Counted from the first letter of the stretch, positions 41,448-50,768 are shown. The stretch is DNA of 64,000 nt from Frondihabitans australicus (GCF_003634555.1 NZ_RBKS01000001.1:1984001-2048000), one strand, 5' to 3'. Notes: generated from the sequence alone by a model not told the origin. Numbers and translations are program-made.

Positions 41448-42301
41448 GCCCGTCCTCGCGGCGGGCGGCGGTGGCGTTTTTGGTCCGCAAGCATGGTGTC
41501 TCCGAGCGTCGCGCGTGCCGGCTGCTGGGTCAGCAGCGGTCGACGAACCGGTATCGGCCGGTGCCGGGCGACTTCGAGAAGCGGCTGGTGAAGGACATGC
41601 GCCGGCTCGCGGATGCGCATCCGCGGTTCGGGTATCGGCGGGTGCACGCGCTGCTGCTGGCGGAGGGGTGGCCGGTGAACGTGAAACGCGTCGAGCGGTT
41701 GTGGAAGTTGGAGCAGCTGCGGGTGCCGCCACGACGCGTGAATCGTGGTCAGAAGGCCGGTGGGACGGGCGAGAACTCCGCCTGGGCGTTGCCGGCGTTG
41801 CGGCCGATCCATATCTGGTCGTACGACTTCGTCAGCGTCCGACTCGTCGATGGCGGGCCGCTCAGGGTCTTGAACGTTGTCGACGAATACACGCGGGTCG
41901 CGCTGGGATCGCATGTGGCACGTTCGATCGGATCCGCTGCAGTCATCGCGCACCTCGCACGCCTGTTCGAGCAGCATGGGCGTCCGGAGATGATCCGGTC
42001 GGACAATGGGCGGGAGTTCGTCGCGGACAGCGTCAAGGAGTGGCTGGCGGGGCAGGGCGTGAAGCCGGTGTTCATCGCGAAGGCCAGCCCATATCAGAAC
42101 TGTTATGTGGAGAGATTCAACGGGTCGATGCGGGACGAGCTGCTGAATGGTGAGACTTTTCATTCGATCACGGAGGCGCGGGTCGTGATCAACGGGTGGC
42201 TGGAGGATTACAACACGTTCCGGCCGCACCGGGCGCTCGGAATGAGAACGCCGGCCGCGTTCGCTGCCGACGCTCTCGCGCATCCGAAGACGTCGGAATG
42301 A
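41444..42301 (+). CDS. IS3-family OrfB transposase
   Basis: The 285-residue integrase-core protein has the DDE residues in WSYDFVS, RSDNGREF and NCYVERFNGSMRDE, ending in YNTFRPHRALG. GTG 41444 overlaps the orfA stop. In many IS3 elements a frameshift makes an OrfAB fusion; here the overlap would also allow coupled translation. It appears intact. Confidence 0.9.
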   Translation: MSPSSRRAAVAFLVRKHGVSERRACRLLGQQRSTNRYRPVPGDFEKRLVKDMRRLADAHPRFGYRRVHALLLAEGWPVNVKRVERLWKLEQLRVPPRRVNRGQKAGGTGENSAWALPALRPIHIWSYDFVSVRLVDGGPLRVLNVVDEYTRVALGSHVARSIGSAAVIAHLARLFEQHGRPEMIRSDNGREFVADSVKEWLAGQGVKPVFIAKASPYQNCYVERFNGSMRDELLNGETFHSITEARVVINGWLEDYNTFRPHRALGMRTPAAFAADALAHPKTSE

Positions 42302-42416
42302 GAGGGGTTGCGAGAGGGACTTACGACACTGACACTGGACCAAACAGGGTCACCGTCCGGGGCCCTGAAAACCGTCGAGACCACTCACCGAGTGGACCAA
42401 ACGACGGGGGCCGGAC

Positions 42417-43373
42417 ATCACCTACAACGCCGCGAACCAAATCACGACCGCCGGATACAGCTACGACGCCGCCGGAAACCTCACCGCGACACCGACGGCA
42501 ACCTACACGTACAACGCCGCCGAGCAGATGACCACCGCGAAAAACACCGCGACCGGTGTCGTCACCAGCTACACCTACGCCGGAGCCGCGCAAAACGCGG
42601 TCCTGTCGGAATCAACTCCGGGCGATCACACCTACAACATCACCTACGGCGGCAACGACGGCAACGGGCAGCCCGAGATCGTGAAGTACAACGCCGTGAC
42701 AGGTGGAGGCAACAGCACCGGCAACCTGTTCGCCGACCCGACCACGGGGCAAGCCACGATGCTGACCACCTCGTCGGACATCGCCTGCCTGTACGTCTAC
42801 GACGGACTCGACAACCCCGTCGGACTCATCACCGACTTCTCCACCAACGCCGTCACCAGCAACTTCGACCCCTACGGAGTCGGCACCCTCAACGGGTCAG
42901 GCAACGGCGTCGGACAGAACCCGTACTCGTTCCACTCCGGCATCCAAGACCGCGCCTCAGGACTCGTCAAATTCGGGCTCCGCTGGTACAACCCAGTCAC
43001 CGGTACCTGGACCCAACAAGACACCCTCGACGCACCCCTCGACCCCGCCAACGCCAACCGGTACGTCTTCGTCGGCGGCGACCCCATCAACGGACTCGAC
43101 CCCACTGGGCAGTCAAGGTGCTCAACCGCTCAACTTTATTATTATTCGAACCTGGCAGGAGTCGGAGCGGAGAGCGTTGGTCTCGCGTCTACGGGTCCCG
43201 CCGCACCCGCCGTTGCCGTATTCGGCGGCGCAGCAGCTATTGGCGCGACTGCAGGATTCCTCCCCGGTAATGCAGACTCGGTGGTAGACCAGTGCATCGC
43301 TACGAACCCTGTAGCAGCTGGAATCCCGTGGGGCATCGATAACGCCCTTTTGGGCTACCCGATTGGATACTAA
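42417..43373 (+). pseudogene. Rhs-family protein, 5'-truncated at IS end, with toxin-like tip
   Basis: From the IS right end the frame reads RHS repeats (ITYNAANQITTAGYSYDAAGNLT as pattern), then the Rhs core end: SFHSGIQDRASGLVKFG, LRWYNPVTGTWTQQD and ANRYVFVGGDPINGLDPTG. The variable tip follows (last 85 residues), rich in Ala/Gly with hydrophobic stretches (PAAPAVAVFGGAAAIGATAG). The N-terminal export part is gone, so the gene is a remnant unless it is expressed from a start such as 42528. It is followed directly by a small two-TM protein. Confidence 0.75.
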
Positions 43374-43559
43374 TTGAGCACTCGACGGCGAATCGGTTAT
43401 GTGATCCTGTGTGCTGTGATCGCGTTGTCAACCGCCATTAGTGTTGTCGGCTTCTGCACAAACGGCCGCTGGGCGTCGGCAACCGTCATTGGAATAATCG
43501 GACTTGGATTTGTCACATTTCTGATCCTGCTTTTGGCGAGATCAAAGTCCAGCCACTAA
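43374..43559 (+). CDS. Small two-TM protein behind Rhs tip (candidate immunity)
   Basis: The 61-residue protein starts at TTG directly after the Rhs stop codon (TAATTG). It has two hydrophobic helices (about 8-27 and 34-54) with basic flanks. Genes directly behind Rhs tips usually encode immunity proteins, and a membrane location would fit a membrane-acting tip. This is inferred from position. Confidence 0.5.
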   Translation: MSTRRRIGYVILCAVIALSTAISVVGFCTNGRWASATVIGIIGLGFVTFLILLLARSKSSH

Positions 43560-43600
43560 GCCATCGGGGCCATGCGGGTGAATCGGCCTGGGTTGAGTTC

Positions 43601-44527
43601 CTAGGTTGCGCCTGGTCCGGCGGGTGCCGGCTGGGCTGATTCGAGGTCAGCGTAGTACGCCTGTTCGACCTCGATCGGGGTGGCGTAGTCCAGCTCGGAG
43701 TGCAGGCGCTGGTTGTTCCACCACCACACGTATTCGAGCGTCGCCAGCTCGACTTGTTCGACGGTGCGCCAGGGACCGCGCTGGCGAATCAGCTCGGTCT
43801 TGTAGAGCCCGTTGACGGCCTCCGCGAGGGCGTTGTCGTAGCTGTCGCCGACGGTCCCGGTCGACGGGGTCGCGCCGAGTTCGACGATCCGCTCGGTGTA
43901 GACCAGCGCCACGTAGTTCGAGCCGTGGTCCGAGTGATGGATCAGCCCGTCGAGGTTCCCGTCGGCCGCCCACGCCGCCATGTCCAGGGCCCGGAGCGGG
44001 AGGATGTCGGCCTTGAGCGTCGAGGCGACGTTCCAGCCGACGATCCTGCGCGAGTAGACGTCGGTGACGAACGCGACATAAGCGAACCCGTTCCATGTCG
44101 CGACATAGGTCACGTCCGCGACCCAGAGCTTGCGCGGTCCTTCCGCGGTGAAGCGCCGCTTCACGAGATCATGCGGCAATGCTTGACGAGGGTCGGCCTT
44201 CGTCGTGAAGAGTCGCTTCGAGCGTCTCACCCCGCGAACGCCGGCCGCGAGCATGAGTCTTTCGGTCTGGTCCCGGCCGATGTCCCAGCCCTGCCGGCGC
44301 ATCAGGGCGTGCATTTTCCGCCGCCCATAGACGCCATAGTTCTCACGGTGCAACCTGGCGGCCTCAGGAACGAGAAGGTCGTCGCGGAGCTGCCGGGCCG
44401 ACGCCGGGCGCGCTTTCGCGGCCCGGTATCCGCGAGCGGTGAGGAACCCCACCTCGGTCTGCCGCATCACACGGCAGATGAACTCGACCCCGAAACTGTT
44501 CCGTCGCTCGTCAACGAACCGGATCAT
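43601..44527 (-). CDS. IS3-family OrfB transposase
   Basis: The 308-residue protein has the DDE residues in WVADVTYV, HHSDHGSNYVAL and DSYDNALAEAVNGLYKTEL, preceded by the YGVYGRRKMHALMRRQGWDIGR region. It ends with WWWNNQRLHSELDYATPIE. It overlaps orfA by 4 nt and appears intact. Confidence 0.9.
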   Translation of the reverse strand: MIRFVDERRNSFGVEFICRVMRQTEVGFLTARGYRAAKARPASARQLRDDLLVPEAARLHRENYGVYGRRKMHALMRRQGWDIGRDQTERLMLAAGVRGVRRSKRLFTTKADPRQALPHDLVKRRFTAEGPRKLWVADVTYVATWNGFAYVAFVTDVYSRRIVGWNVASTLKADILPLRALDMAAWAADGNLDGLIHHSDHGSNYVALVYTERIVELGATPSTGTVGDSYDNALAEAVNGLYKTELIRQRGPWRTVEQVELATLEYVWWWNNQRLHSELDYATPIEVEQAYYADLESAQPAPAGPGAT

Positions 44528-44844
44528 CTCGGCGAGGGGCGGTCGAGTTCCTTGGCGAAAAACACGGACGCGGCCTTCAATATCTCGTTCGCCTTCTTCA
44601 GCTCAGCGACCTCCCGCTGCAACCGCGTGATCTCCGCCGCCGCCTCGGTCGTGACACCGGGCCTGGTCCCAGCATCGACTTCGTAGCGGCGCTGCCACAT
44701 TCGAAGCGTCTCCGGGCTCATCCCGAGCATCCCGGCGACATGCCTGATCGCTGTCATCAGATTCGGGTGCTCCGGGCAGGCCTCGCTGAGCATCCTCAAA
44801 GCCCGGTCACGCATCTCGGGCGTGTATCTGGTCATGGTGTCCAT
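44524..44844 (-). CDS. IS3-family OrfA
   Basis: The 106-residue protein has a MarR/HTH-like TPEMRDRALRML, then HPNLMTAIRHVAGMLGMSPETLRMW and a coiled coil ending LKKANEILKAASVFFAKELDRP. The start at 44844 lies inside the 16-bp repeat that flanks the IS481-like insertion, so native transcription of orfA is probably cut off. Confidence 0.88.
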   Translation of the reverse strand: MDTMTRYTPEMRDRALRMLSEACPEHPNLMTAIRHVAGMLGMSPETLRMWQRRYEVDAGTRPGVTTEAAAEITRLQREVAELKKANEILKAASVFFAKELDRPSPR

Positions 44845-44857
44845 CCTTGATCAAAGA
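44842..44857. repeat. 16-bp direct repeat, left copy (target duplication)
   Basis: CATCCTTGATCAAAGA occurs here and identically at 46269-46284, exactly at both edges of the IS481-like element. It is a target-site duplication of unusual length. Confidence 0.85.
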
Positions 44858-46268
44858 TGTTATGTCGCAGGACTTCGGTGGCAGTTCTGCCTCAGGACTT
44901 CGGTGACGTTTCGGGGGTTGTTGGTGGTGACACTTCTCCCGGTCTGATGGGGTGTGAGCCGAAATCAGCCTGTCGATCCTCGTGTCCGTCTCGCGATCTC
45001 GAGGTGGCCCGATGACGCGCCTCGGGGAGCGGTGACGACCTTCTGCGCCGAACACGGCATCACGCGGAAGACGTTCTACGCGCTCCGCGCGAGAGCAGCC
45101 GAGGAAGGCCCCGCGGCGGTGCTGGAGCCGAAGTCACGCCGACTACGCTCGTCCCCGACGCGAGTCGGTGACGACGTCAGAGCGCAGGCGGTGCAGGTGC
45201 GGGCGTCATTGGAACAATCGGGCCTGGATCACGGGCCGATCAGCGTCCACGCGAAGATGACAGCGATGGGTCTTCCGGCCCCATCACCGGCGACACTCGC
45301 CCGGGCCTTCCGAGACGCCGGCGTGGCCCGGAAGGAGCCGAAGAAGAGGCCGCGGGCGTCGTTTCGCCGGTTCGTGTATCCGGCGCCGAACGCGTGCTGG
45401 CAACTCGACGCAACCGAGCATGTCCTCACCGGGGGCCGGAAGTGCGTCATCTTCCAACTCCTCGATGACCACTCTCGTCTCGCGGTCGCGTCCCATGTGG
45501 CCGCTGGGGAGACGTCTGTTGCCGCGGTCGAAGTCGTCGCGAAAGGGATCGCCGCCCACGGGGTTCCGCAACGTCTCCTGACCGATAACGGGGTCGCGTT
45601 GAACCCGTCACGGCGCGGAATCGTCGGGCAGCTCGTCGACTACGTCACGAGGCTCGGCGTCGAGCCGATCACCGGGAAACCCTACAAACCGACCACGCAG
45701 GGCAAGAACGAGCGGTTCCATCAGACCCTGTTCCGGTTCCTCGACAAACAGCCCCTGGCCGCGACCCACGCCGAACTGCAGGCGCAGGTCGACGAGTTCG
45801 ACGGCATGTACAACACCCAACGCCCGCACCAGGGCCTGCCCGGGCATGTCACCCCGCAGCAGGCCTGGGACGCGACCCCGGTCGCCGCCCCGCCCCGGCC
45901 AATCACCCCGGCCTCGGCGGCCCCGTCCGCCATCGAGATGCCGGGCGCGCTGCTGCCCGAGAACACCCGCCGTGTCGCGTCCAGCGGTGGCATCAAGATC
46001 GGTCAGGTGAAGTTCCAGATCGGCAGCGACCTCGCCGGCAGACTCGTCGCCGTCGTCCGCGACACGTCAACGATCAGCTTCTACCTCGTCGACACCGGCG
46101 AGCTCCTCATCGAACACGCGTTGCCGAAGCCAGGAACGACCTACGTCAGCAACGGCCGCCCCCGAGGCCCGAGGACGAGACGGCACGACGAGCCGTCACC
46201 GAAGTCCTGACACATCAACCGTCACCGATGTCCTGAGACAGAAACGTCACCGAAGTCCCGAGACAACA
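44858..46268 (+). mobile_element. IS481-like element inserted in IS3
   Basis: The ends begin TGTTATGTCGCAGGACTTCG (left) and TGTTGTCTCGGGACTTCG (right, inverted). Each end contains two spaced copies of a GGAC-TTCGGTG repeat (GGACATCGGTG in one), perhaps transposase binding sites. The element is 1411 bp and carries one transposase gene. Its 16-bp flanking repeat proves insertion after the IS3. Confidence 0.85.
44954..46210 (+). CDS. IS481/IS1202-like transposase
   Basis: The 418-residue protein has an N-terminal HTH (VTTFCAEHGITRKTFYALR), a DDE core (WQLDATEHVL, RLLTDNGVALN and GKNERFHQTLFRFL) and a C-terminal beta-rich extension (about 345-400) beyond the core. Such an extension occurs in some IS481-related groups. 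GTG 44954 is the start. It appears intact. Confidence 0.85.
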   Translation: MSRNQPVDPRVRLAISRWPDDAPRGAVTTFCAEHGITRKTFYALRARAAEEGPAAVLEPKSRRLRSSPTRVGDDVRAQAVQVRASLEQSGLDHGPISVHAKMTAMGLPAPSPATLARAFRDAGVARKEPKKRPRASFRRFVYPAPNACWQLDATEHVLTGGRKCVIFQLLDDHSRLAVASHVAAGETSVAAVEVVAKGIAAHGVPQRLLTDNGVALNPSRRGIVGQLVDYVTRLGVEPITGKPYKPTTQGKNERFHQTLFRFLDKQPLAATHAELQAQVDEFDGMYNTQRPHQGLPGHVTPQQAWDATPVAAPPRPITPASAAPSAIEMPGALLPENTRRVASSGGIKIGQVKFQIGSDLAGRLVAVVRDTSTISFYLVDTGELLIEHALPKPGTTYVSNGRPRGPRTRRHDEPSPKS

Positions 46269-46284
46269 CATCCTTGATCAAAGA
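46269..46284. repeat. 16-bp direct repeat, right copy
   Basis: Identical to 44842-44857; it marks the right edge of the IS481-like element and is followed by the outer IS3 inverted repeat. Confidence 0.85.
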
Positions 46285-46309
46285 ACGGAACTAAACCCAG
46301 GCCGATTCA

Positions 46310-46707
46310 GGTCAGCTTCGAGCTGCACACGCATCGCGGCCTTGATGGCGTCGTTGCCGCGGCGGGACGAGGCGATGGCGGAGTGGATGCGAGCGCTGGT
46401 AGGGGCCCAGCGATTTTTGTTCGACGCCAATAGACCCTGGATCGGCAGGCGCGGACGCCAACCCGCGCTAGCTGTGTCCCGCTTCGTTGTCGGCATCAGG
46501 CATCTTCGCTGTCATTGACGAGCGCCCACCGACGACCTGGGCCGCAGGGGGGCGGGGCCCGATGAGAAACGGGCAACGGAAGCGTTCGAGCATCGTGGGT
46601 CCTTCACGACGGCACGGATGCGATCAGGCGTGACGGCCTTAGGAGGCCTCCGTGCTTTCTGATTTCGAGCGACGGTCCATGGGCTTCACGGCACATGCAG
46701 GAGCGGA
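46310..46707. other. Remnant region right of the IS cluster
   Basis: A minus-strand reading (about 46310-46440) contains SARIHSAIASSRRGNDAIKAAM, loosely like the end of an FCD-type GntR regulator, but it has no start and breaks at the IS end. Nothing else is supported. Confidence 0.3.
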
Positions 46708-47559
46708 CTACCGCCTTGCGTCTCGAGCCACGGCAACGGAAGCGGCGATGTCGGCAGCGGCGATGAGTCCGGACGACAGAGCGGTCACCACCGCCGCGGG
46801 AATTCGCGCGTCAGCCCGTTTCGCCACGTCGCCTGCCGCCCAGACGCCGTCGCGGCTCGTTCGCCCGAGGGCATCGATCTCGATGCCGTCTCCGTCGTAA
46901 CGGATCCCGAGATCCTCGGCGAGCCCCGAGCGGGGGACCCCGTTCGGTGGAATGAACACACAGGAAGCCTCGACGACCCCGCCGTCCAGCAGCATGATCC
47001 GCACGCCCGTTGCCGAGCGGGCCACCTCGGCGACCTCTCCTGGCGCGATGACGGGCACGTGCGACGACAGCCCGCGCAAGAGGCCACCCACGTGCTCAGC
47101 GTGGCTTCCCTCAGAGATCACAGCGACGGGGCCGCCGGCGAACTCGTGACCGTGACAGTACGGACACGGCAACACTACATCACCCCACAGTTCACGCACC
47201 CCGGGGATGGGCACCAACGCGTCTTCCACGCCGCTCGCGATGAGGAGGCGTTCGACGCTCCACTCGGCACCTGAGGCCGTGAGCACCAGACCCCGCCCGT
47301 CGTCCCGAGCAGACTCAGCGCCCGCCCGGACAAGCCGGACCCACGGGTATTCGGCCAGCTGCGCATGCCCGGCCGCCCTCAGAGCGGCAGGCTCGGCTCC
47401 CTCCCACCCGAGCACGTTGCCCATCTGGGGCGACGCCGCGTTCCGGTAGCGCACATCGTCGAACAGCAGCGTCTCGACATGCATCCGCCCCAGAGTGAGA
47501 GCGGCTTGGAGGCCCGCGGGACCGCCTCCGACGATCGCCGCCTGATACCGATGAGTCAC
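46708..47559 (-). CDS. Thioredoxin-reductase-like flavoprotein
   Basis: The 283-residue FAD-dependent oxidoreductase has the FAD motif AAIVGGGPAGLQAALTLGR, a redox CPYCHG (about residue 125) and the C-terminal GVWAAGDVAKR segment. The NADP-binding half is less conserved (VISEGSHAEHV). Such proteins are thioredoxin-reductase-like disulfide reductases or part of dithiol oxidase families. GTG 47559 starts VTHRYQAA. The partner is unknown. Confidence 0.82.
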   Translation of the reverse strand: MTHRYQAAIVGGGPAGLQAALTLGRMHVETLLFDDVRYRNAASPQMGNVLGWEGAEPAALRAAGHAQLAEYPWVRLVRAGAESARDDGRGLVLTASGAEWSVERLLIASGVEDALVPIPGVRELWGDVVLPCPYCHGHEFAGGPVAVISEGSHAEHVGGLLRGLSSHVPVIAPGEVAEVARSATGVRIMLLDGGVVEASCVFIPPNGVPRSGLAEDLGIRYDGDGIEIDALGRTSRDGVWAAGDVAKRADARIPAAVVTALSSGLIAAADIAASVAVARDARR

Positions 47560-47839
47560 GGAAGCATTCTCCCCGGAAGCAGCACCGGAGGACAGAGGGC
47601 GGTGGTGACCGCACCCCCGAAAGGCACTGATCCCGTCCGACTCACTTCCTGTCAACCCCCGACAGAAGATCCACGGCACCACTACGGTCCATCGAGGCGA
47701 GATCCTTACCCCGCCCCGGCCCCGTCAGAGCGTCATCGACGCGAGGAGCCGGCGGGACGCCGCCGACACCCCATCGGCTGCGTCCCGCATGTCCCGGTTT
47801 CTCCTGGCCCAGGGCGTTCGGTCCGCACGCCGTGTCGGG

Positions 47840-49156
47840 CTATCCGGACGCCTTGTCGGCGCCCATGACTGACCGGTTGACCCGTCGTCGGAGGTTCGAA
47901 GACACGGCCAGGCCGACGATGACGGCGACGAGGATACCGATCTGCCCGACCAGGAAAGCGTCGGCGTATATGGTGGCGTGTCCGGGAGTTCCCGAGGCGA
48001 TGCGATGAGCGAGCCCAGGTGCGGCGTGTAGGCCGATGACGCCGGCCGTGGAGGCGGCGTAGAGGCCGACGACGAGTGCTTCGGTTCCCAGTCGGAGGAA
48101 GTTCAGCAGTCCCGCGGCGGCACCGCTGAGGTGCCGTGGCGCGTTTTCTTGCGCGGCGCCGTCGATGATGCCCAGCGGCAAGCCGAACGAGATTCCGAGG
48201 AGGATCATCGGGACGATCAGCGCCCAGACCGGCGCGTGGGCGACGAGGAGGATCATGCCCGCGTTGCCCACCAGCATGAGCAGAATCGACACGGTGGCGA
48301 GGGTGTGCAGAGTCACCCGCGGTCGCGTCTGGACGAGTCGGGCGCCGACGAGTGGGGCCACCAGGACGGGGCCGGTCATCGCGAGCATCACGAGACCGGT
48401 CGTCCCGGCGCTGAGGCCGTAGACGGCACTGAGGGCGATGGGCAGATAGGTCAGCAGGGCGATGAATCCGAACGCCTGCACCATGGGCACGAGAACGACG
48501 CTCATGAATCGCGGATCGCGCAGCAGTCCGATCTCGATGAGGCGTCGCTGGGGGTGCGGCGACGCAGCCACGCGGGGTATGAATCCGGCCAGGGCGACCG
48601 AGAGGGCGACGACGACGGCCGACACGACGAACACGCCTCGCCATCCGGCCGCAGCGGTGATCCCTCCTGCGATGGATGGCCCTACGGCCAATCCGACCCC
48701 GAGCGTCGTGCCGAGCAGGGCGAAGTTCCTGGCTTTGGCCGCACCTGTGTAGACGGCGGCGACGATCGCTGGAGCGGCGGTGGCGATCGCGGCGGCGGAC
48801 GCGCCGGCGACGAGTCGACTGATGTCGAGGATCGTCAGGGTGGGTGCCAGTGCGCTTCCCAGGGATGCGAGCACGTTAACGATCACGCCGAGGAGGAATA
48901 CCTGTTTGTGGCCGATCCGATCCGCGAGGCTGCCCCAGACCAGCGTGAAGGCGGCGAACGCCGCGTTGAACCCGTTGATCACCCATTGCAGGCCAACGGG
49001 CGATGACCCCAGCGTGGCGGCGACGTGCGGCAGCGTCACGGCGGTTCCGGCGATGCTCAGCGGCACGACGAACACCGCCAGAAGCATGGCCGGCATCGCC
49101 AGACGTGACGGCTGTGACGTGGAAGCGCGAGTGGCGGCGCGAGATGTCGTGGTCAT
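47840..49156 (-). CDS. MFS efflux transporter
   Basis: The 438-residue protein has about 12-14 hydrophobic helices. It has the motif-A loop GSLADRIGHKQVFLLG and the drug-antiporter stretch LGTTLGVGLAVGPSIAGGITAAAGWR, with GHKQ reminiscent of DHA2-type exporters. It follows the NmrA-like gene by 1 bp, so they form an operon opposite the CGNR regulator. Export of a toxic small molecule is likely. Confidence 0.83.
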   Translation of the reverse strand: MTTTSRAATRASTSQPSRLAMPAMLLAVFVVPLSIAGTAVTLPHVAATLGSSPVGLQWVINGFNAAFAAFTLVWGSLADRIGHKQVFLLGVIVNVLASLGSALAPTLTILDISRLVAGASAAAIATAAPAIVAAVYTGAAKARNFALLGTTLGVGLAVGPSIAGGITAAAGWRGVFVVSAVVVALSVALAGFIPRVAASPHPQRRLIEIGLLRDPRFMSVVLVPMVQAFGFIALLTYLPIALSAVYGLSAGTTGLVMLAMTGPVLVAPLVGARLVQTRPRVTLHTLATVSILLMLVGNAGMILLVAHAPVWALIVPMILLGISFGLPLGIIDGAAQENAPRHLSGAAAGLLNFLRLGTEALVVGLYAASTAGVIGLHAAPGLAHRIASGTPGHATIYADAFLVGQIGILVAVIVGLAVSSNLRRRVNRSVMGADKASG

Positions 49157-49157
49157 G

Positions 49158-50015
49158 TCAGGCGTCCTGCGTGGTGAGCCATTCGGCGAATGACACGGGG
49201 CGGCGACCAACGAGCCGTTCGAACGAGTCGGTGACGTCGGCCATGATGCTGTCACGGAGCATCGCATCCAGCCCGAGCAGCACCTCGATGCGCAGCGGCG
49301 GCAGACCGAGGTCTTCCAGGATCGCCCGCTGCTCGACCTCGGAACGGCGGACGTATGTCACAGCTCGGCCGAGGTGCGCCGTGAGGAGCGTCTGCACGTT
49401 GTCGATCGTCAGCGAGTCGGGGCCCGTGACGACCTCCACGTCGACCGATCCGCTTGCCCGTTCGATCGATCGGTCGAGGAGGAGTCGCGCCGCGAAGACG
49501 CCTACGTCGTCGTGGCCGACGAAGGCGGCACGACCGGTCCCCGCGTCGCCGCCCCACAGTCCCGCGTCGATGAGGGGACGCGGGGCCAGCCCGATGGCCT
49601 TGAAGAAGGTCGCCGGCCGCACGATGGTCGCGGTCAGGCCGCTCGACCGGAGCGCGTTCTCGATCTCGGTGTTCCACCGCTGCACGATCACCGGGTAGTC
49701 GCCCCCGGCGCCCTGGACGGAGAGCTTCACCGCGTAGTCGACACCTCTGTCGGCGGCCGCCGTGATCAGCTTCATCTCGTCGCCGACCTGCCGCGGATTG
49801 ACACCGGTGGCGATGAACGCCCGATCCGCGCCCGCGAAGGCTCGCTCCAGCGTGGAGGGGTCGTCGTAGTCGACGACATGCACCTCGACATCGTCTCCGA
49901 AACGCGCTGCGCGAGCGGCGTCGCGCGTCAACACCCGCACCAGCTCACCCGAGCGAATCACCTCCCGCGTCACCGCTTGCCCCACGCTGCCGGTCGCTCC
50001 AGCCACTGCGATCAT
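49158..50015 (-). CDS. NmrA-like NAD(P)-binding protein
   Basis: The 285-residue atypical SDR starts with the glycine motif AVAGATGSVGQAVTREV and continues with VHVVDYDDPSTLERAFAGADRAF and TATIVRPATFFKAIG. These proteins are redox sensors or quinone/NAD(P)H oxidoreductases. It is first in the operon with the MFS exporter. The catalytic Tyr-Lys pair is not evident, favouring a sensor or unusual reductase. Confidence 0.83.
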   Translation of the reverse strand: MIAVAGATGSVGQAVTREVIRSGELVRVLTRDAARAARFGDDVEVHVVDYDDPSTLERAFAGADRAFIATGVNPRQVGDEMKLITAAADRGVDYAVKLSVQGAGGDYPVIVQRWNTEIENALRSSGLTATIVRPATFFKAIGLAPRPLIDAGLWGGDAGTGRAAFVGHDDVGVFAARLLLDRSIERASGSVDVEVVTGPDSLTIDNVQTLLTAHLGRAVTYVRRSEVEQRAILEDLGLPPLRIEVLLGLDAMLRDSIMADVTDSFERLVGRRPVSFAEWLTTQDA

Positions 50016-50040
50016 CTCGTCACCAATCTCCTTTTGAATG

Positions 50041-50059
50041 AGGCATAAGTTTTATGCCT
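50041..50059. promoter_or_regulatory. Palindromic operator between nmrA-like and CGNR genes
   Basis: AGGCATAA (50041-50048) and TTATGCCT (50052-50059) are perfect 8-bp arms with a 3-bp centre. A related GCCTAAAGGC block lies at 50108-50117. The position between divergent genes suggests control of both by the CGNR protein. Confidence 0.55.
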
Positions 50060-50140
50060 ACGTCGTAAAGCTAGCATCGGTGCCCTAGATTGCGAAAGAT
50101 GTATCTGCCTAAAGGCTCTTTCGCGGCGTAGACTGACATC

Positions 50141-50701
50141 ATGACGTGGACAGCGATTGAGCGATTCGGGGCGGCGGCCGCCCCGGCCGAGCTCGGCCTG
50201 GTGCAGGACTTCCTCATGACCGCCGCGGCCGGCACCCCGCGGCAGCCGGACCTGTTCGACGAGCAGGCGACGGCCGAGACATGGGCCGAGCAGGCCCTCG
50301 GCCCGGGCGACTGGAGCCTCGACGCCGGCGATCTCACGGCCCTCAAGCACATGCGCGCATCGGTGCTCGGTGTGATCGAAGCACGCGACGGGCTCCCGAC
50401 ATCGTCGACCTGGCACCTGCCCACCTCGCGACTGTCGATCTCCCTCAATACGCACGGCGAGGTGCGACCCGAGCCGACGGGCCCTCCCCGGCAGCGCATC
50501 CTGGGCGCCGTCCTTCTCGCGGTCCACGACGCCCAGATCCGCGACACCTGGCGGCGGCTCAAGGCCTGCAAGAACGACACATGCCGAGGCATCTTCTACG
50601 ACCTCTCCAACAACAACAGCCGCGTCTGGCACAACGTCAAAACCTGCGGCAATGTCGAGAACCTCCGGGCCCTCCGCGCACGGCGGAAAGTCGCCCGGTA
50701 G
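50141..50701 (+). CDS. CGNR zinc-finger/ABATE regulator
   Basis: The 186-residue protein has an N-terminal ABATE-like domain and a C-terminal CGNR finger: ACKNDTCRGIFYDLS, then NNNSRVWHNVKTCGNVENLRALR (pattern), with cysteines and His in the expected order. These are putative transcription factors sensing small molecules. It is divergent from the nmrA-like/MFS operon and probably controls it. Confidence 0.82.
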   Translation: MTWTAIERFGAAAAPAELGLVQDFLMTAAAGTPRQPDLFDEQATAETWAEQALGPGDWSLDAGDLTALKHMRASVLGVIEARDGLPTSSTWHLPTSRLSISLNTHGEVRPEPTGPPRQRILGAVLLAVHDAQIRDTWRRLKACKNDTCRGIFYDLSNNNSRVWHNVKTCGNVENLRALRARRKVAR

Positions 50702-50768
50702 CGGCCGCCCCGACGGCCAGGGCGTCCGTGGTGGGAGGTACTGCCCCTACCGCCTTCGATCTTGTATG

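Larger units (their letters stand above)
41085..42417 (+). mobile_element. Complete IS3-family insertion sequence
   Basis: Imperfect terminal inverted repeats at 41085-41110 and 42393-42417 both begin TGTC and end TTTGGTCCA inward. They differ by one indel and a few substitutions. The 1.33-kb element holds orfA and orfB of IS3 type. A matching 3-bp target duplication is not seen (TGT left, TCA right). The right end lies exactly at the 5' break of an rhs gene. Confidence 0.8.
43579..46309 (-). mobile_element. IS3-family element, split by an IS481-like element
   Basis: The outer ends TGAATCGGCCTGGGTT (from 43579) and its inverted partner ending at 46309 are near-perfect inverted repeats (one mismatch in 23 positions). 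orfA and orfB lie at 43601-44844. The orfA leader is interrupted by a second element at 44858-46268. Without it the IS3 would be about 1.3 kb. Confidence 0.85.
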
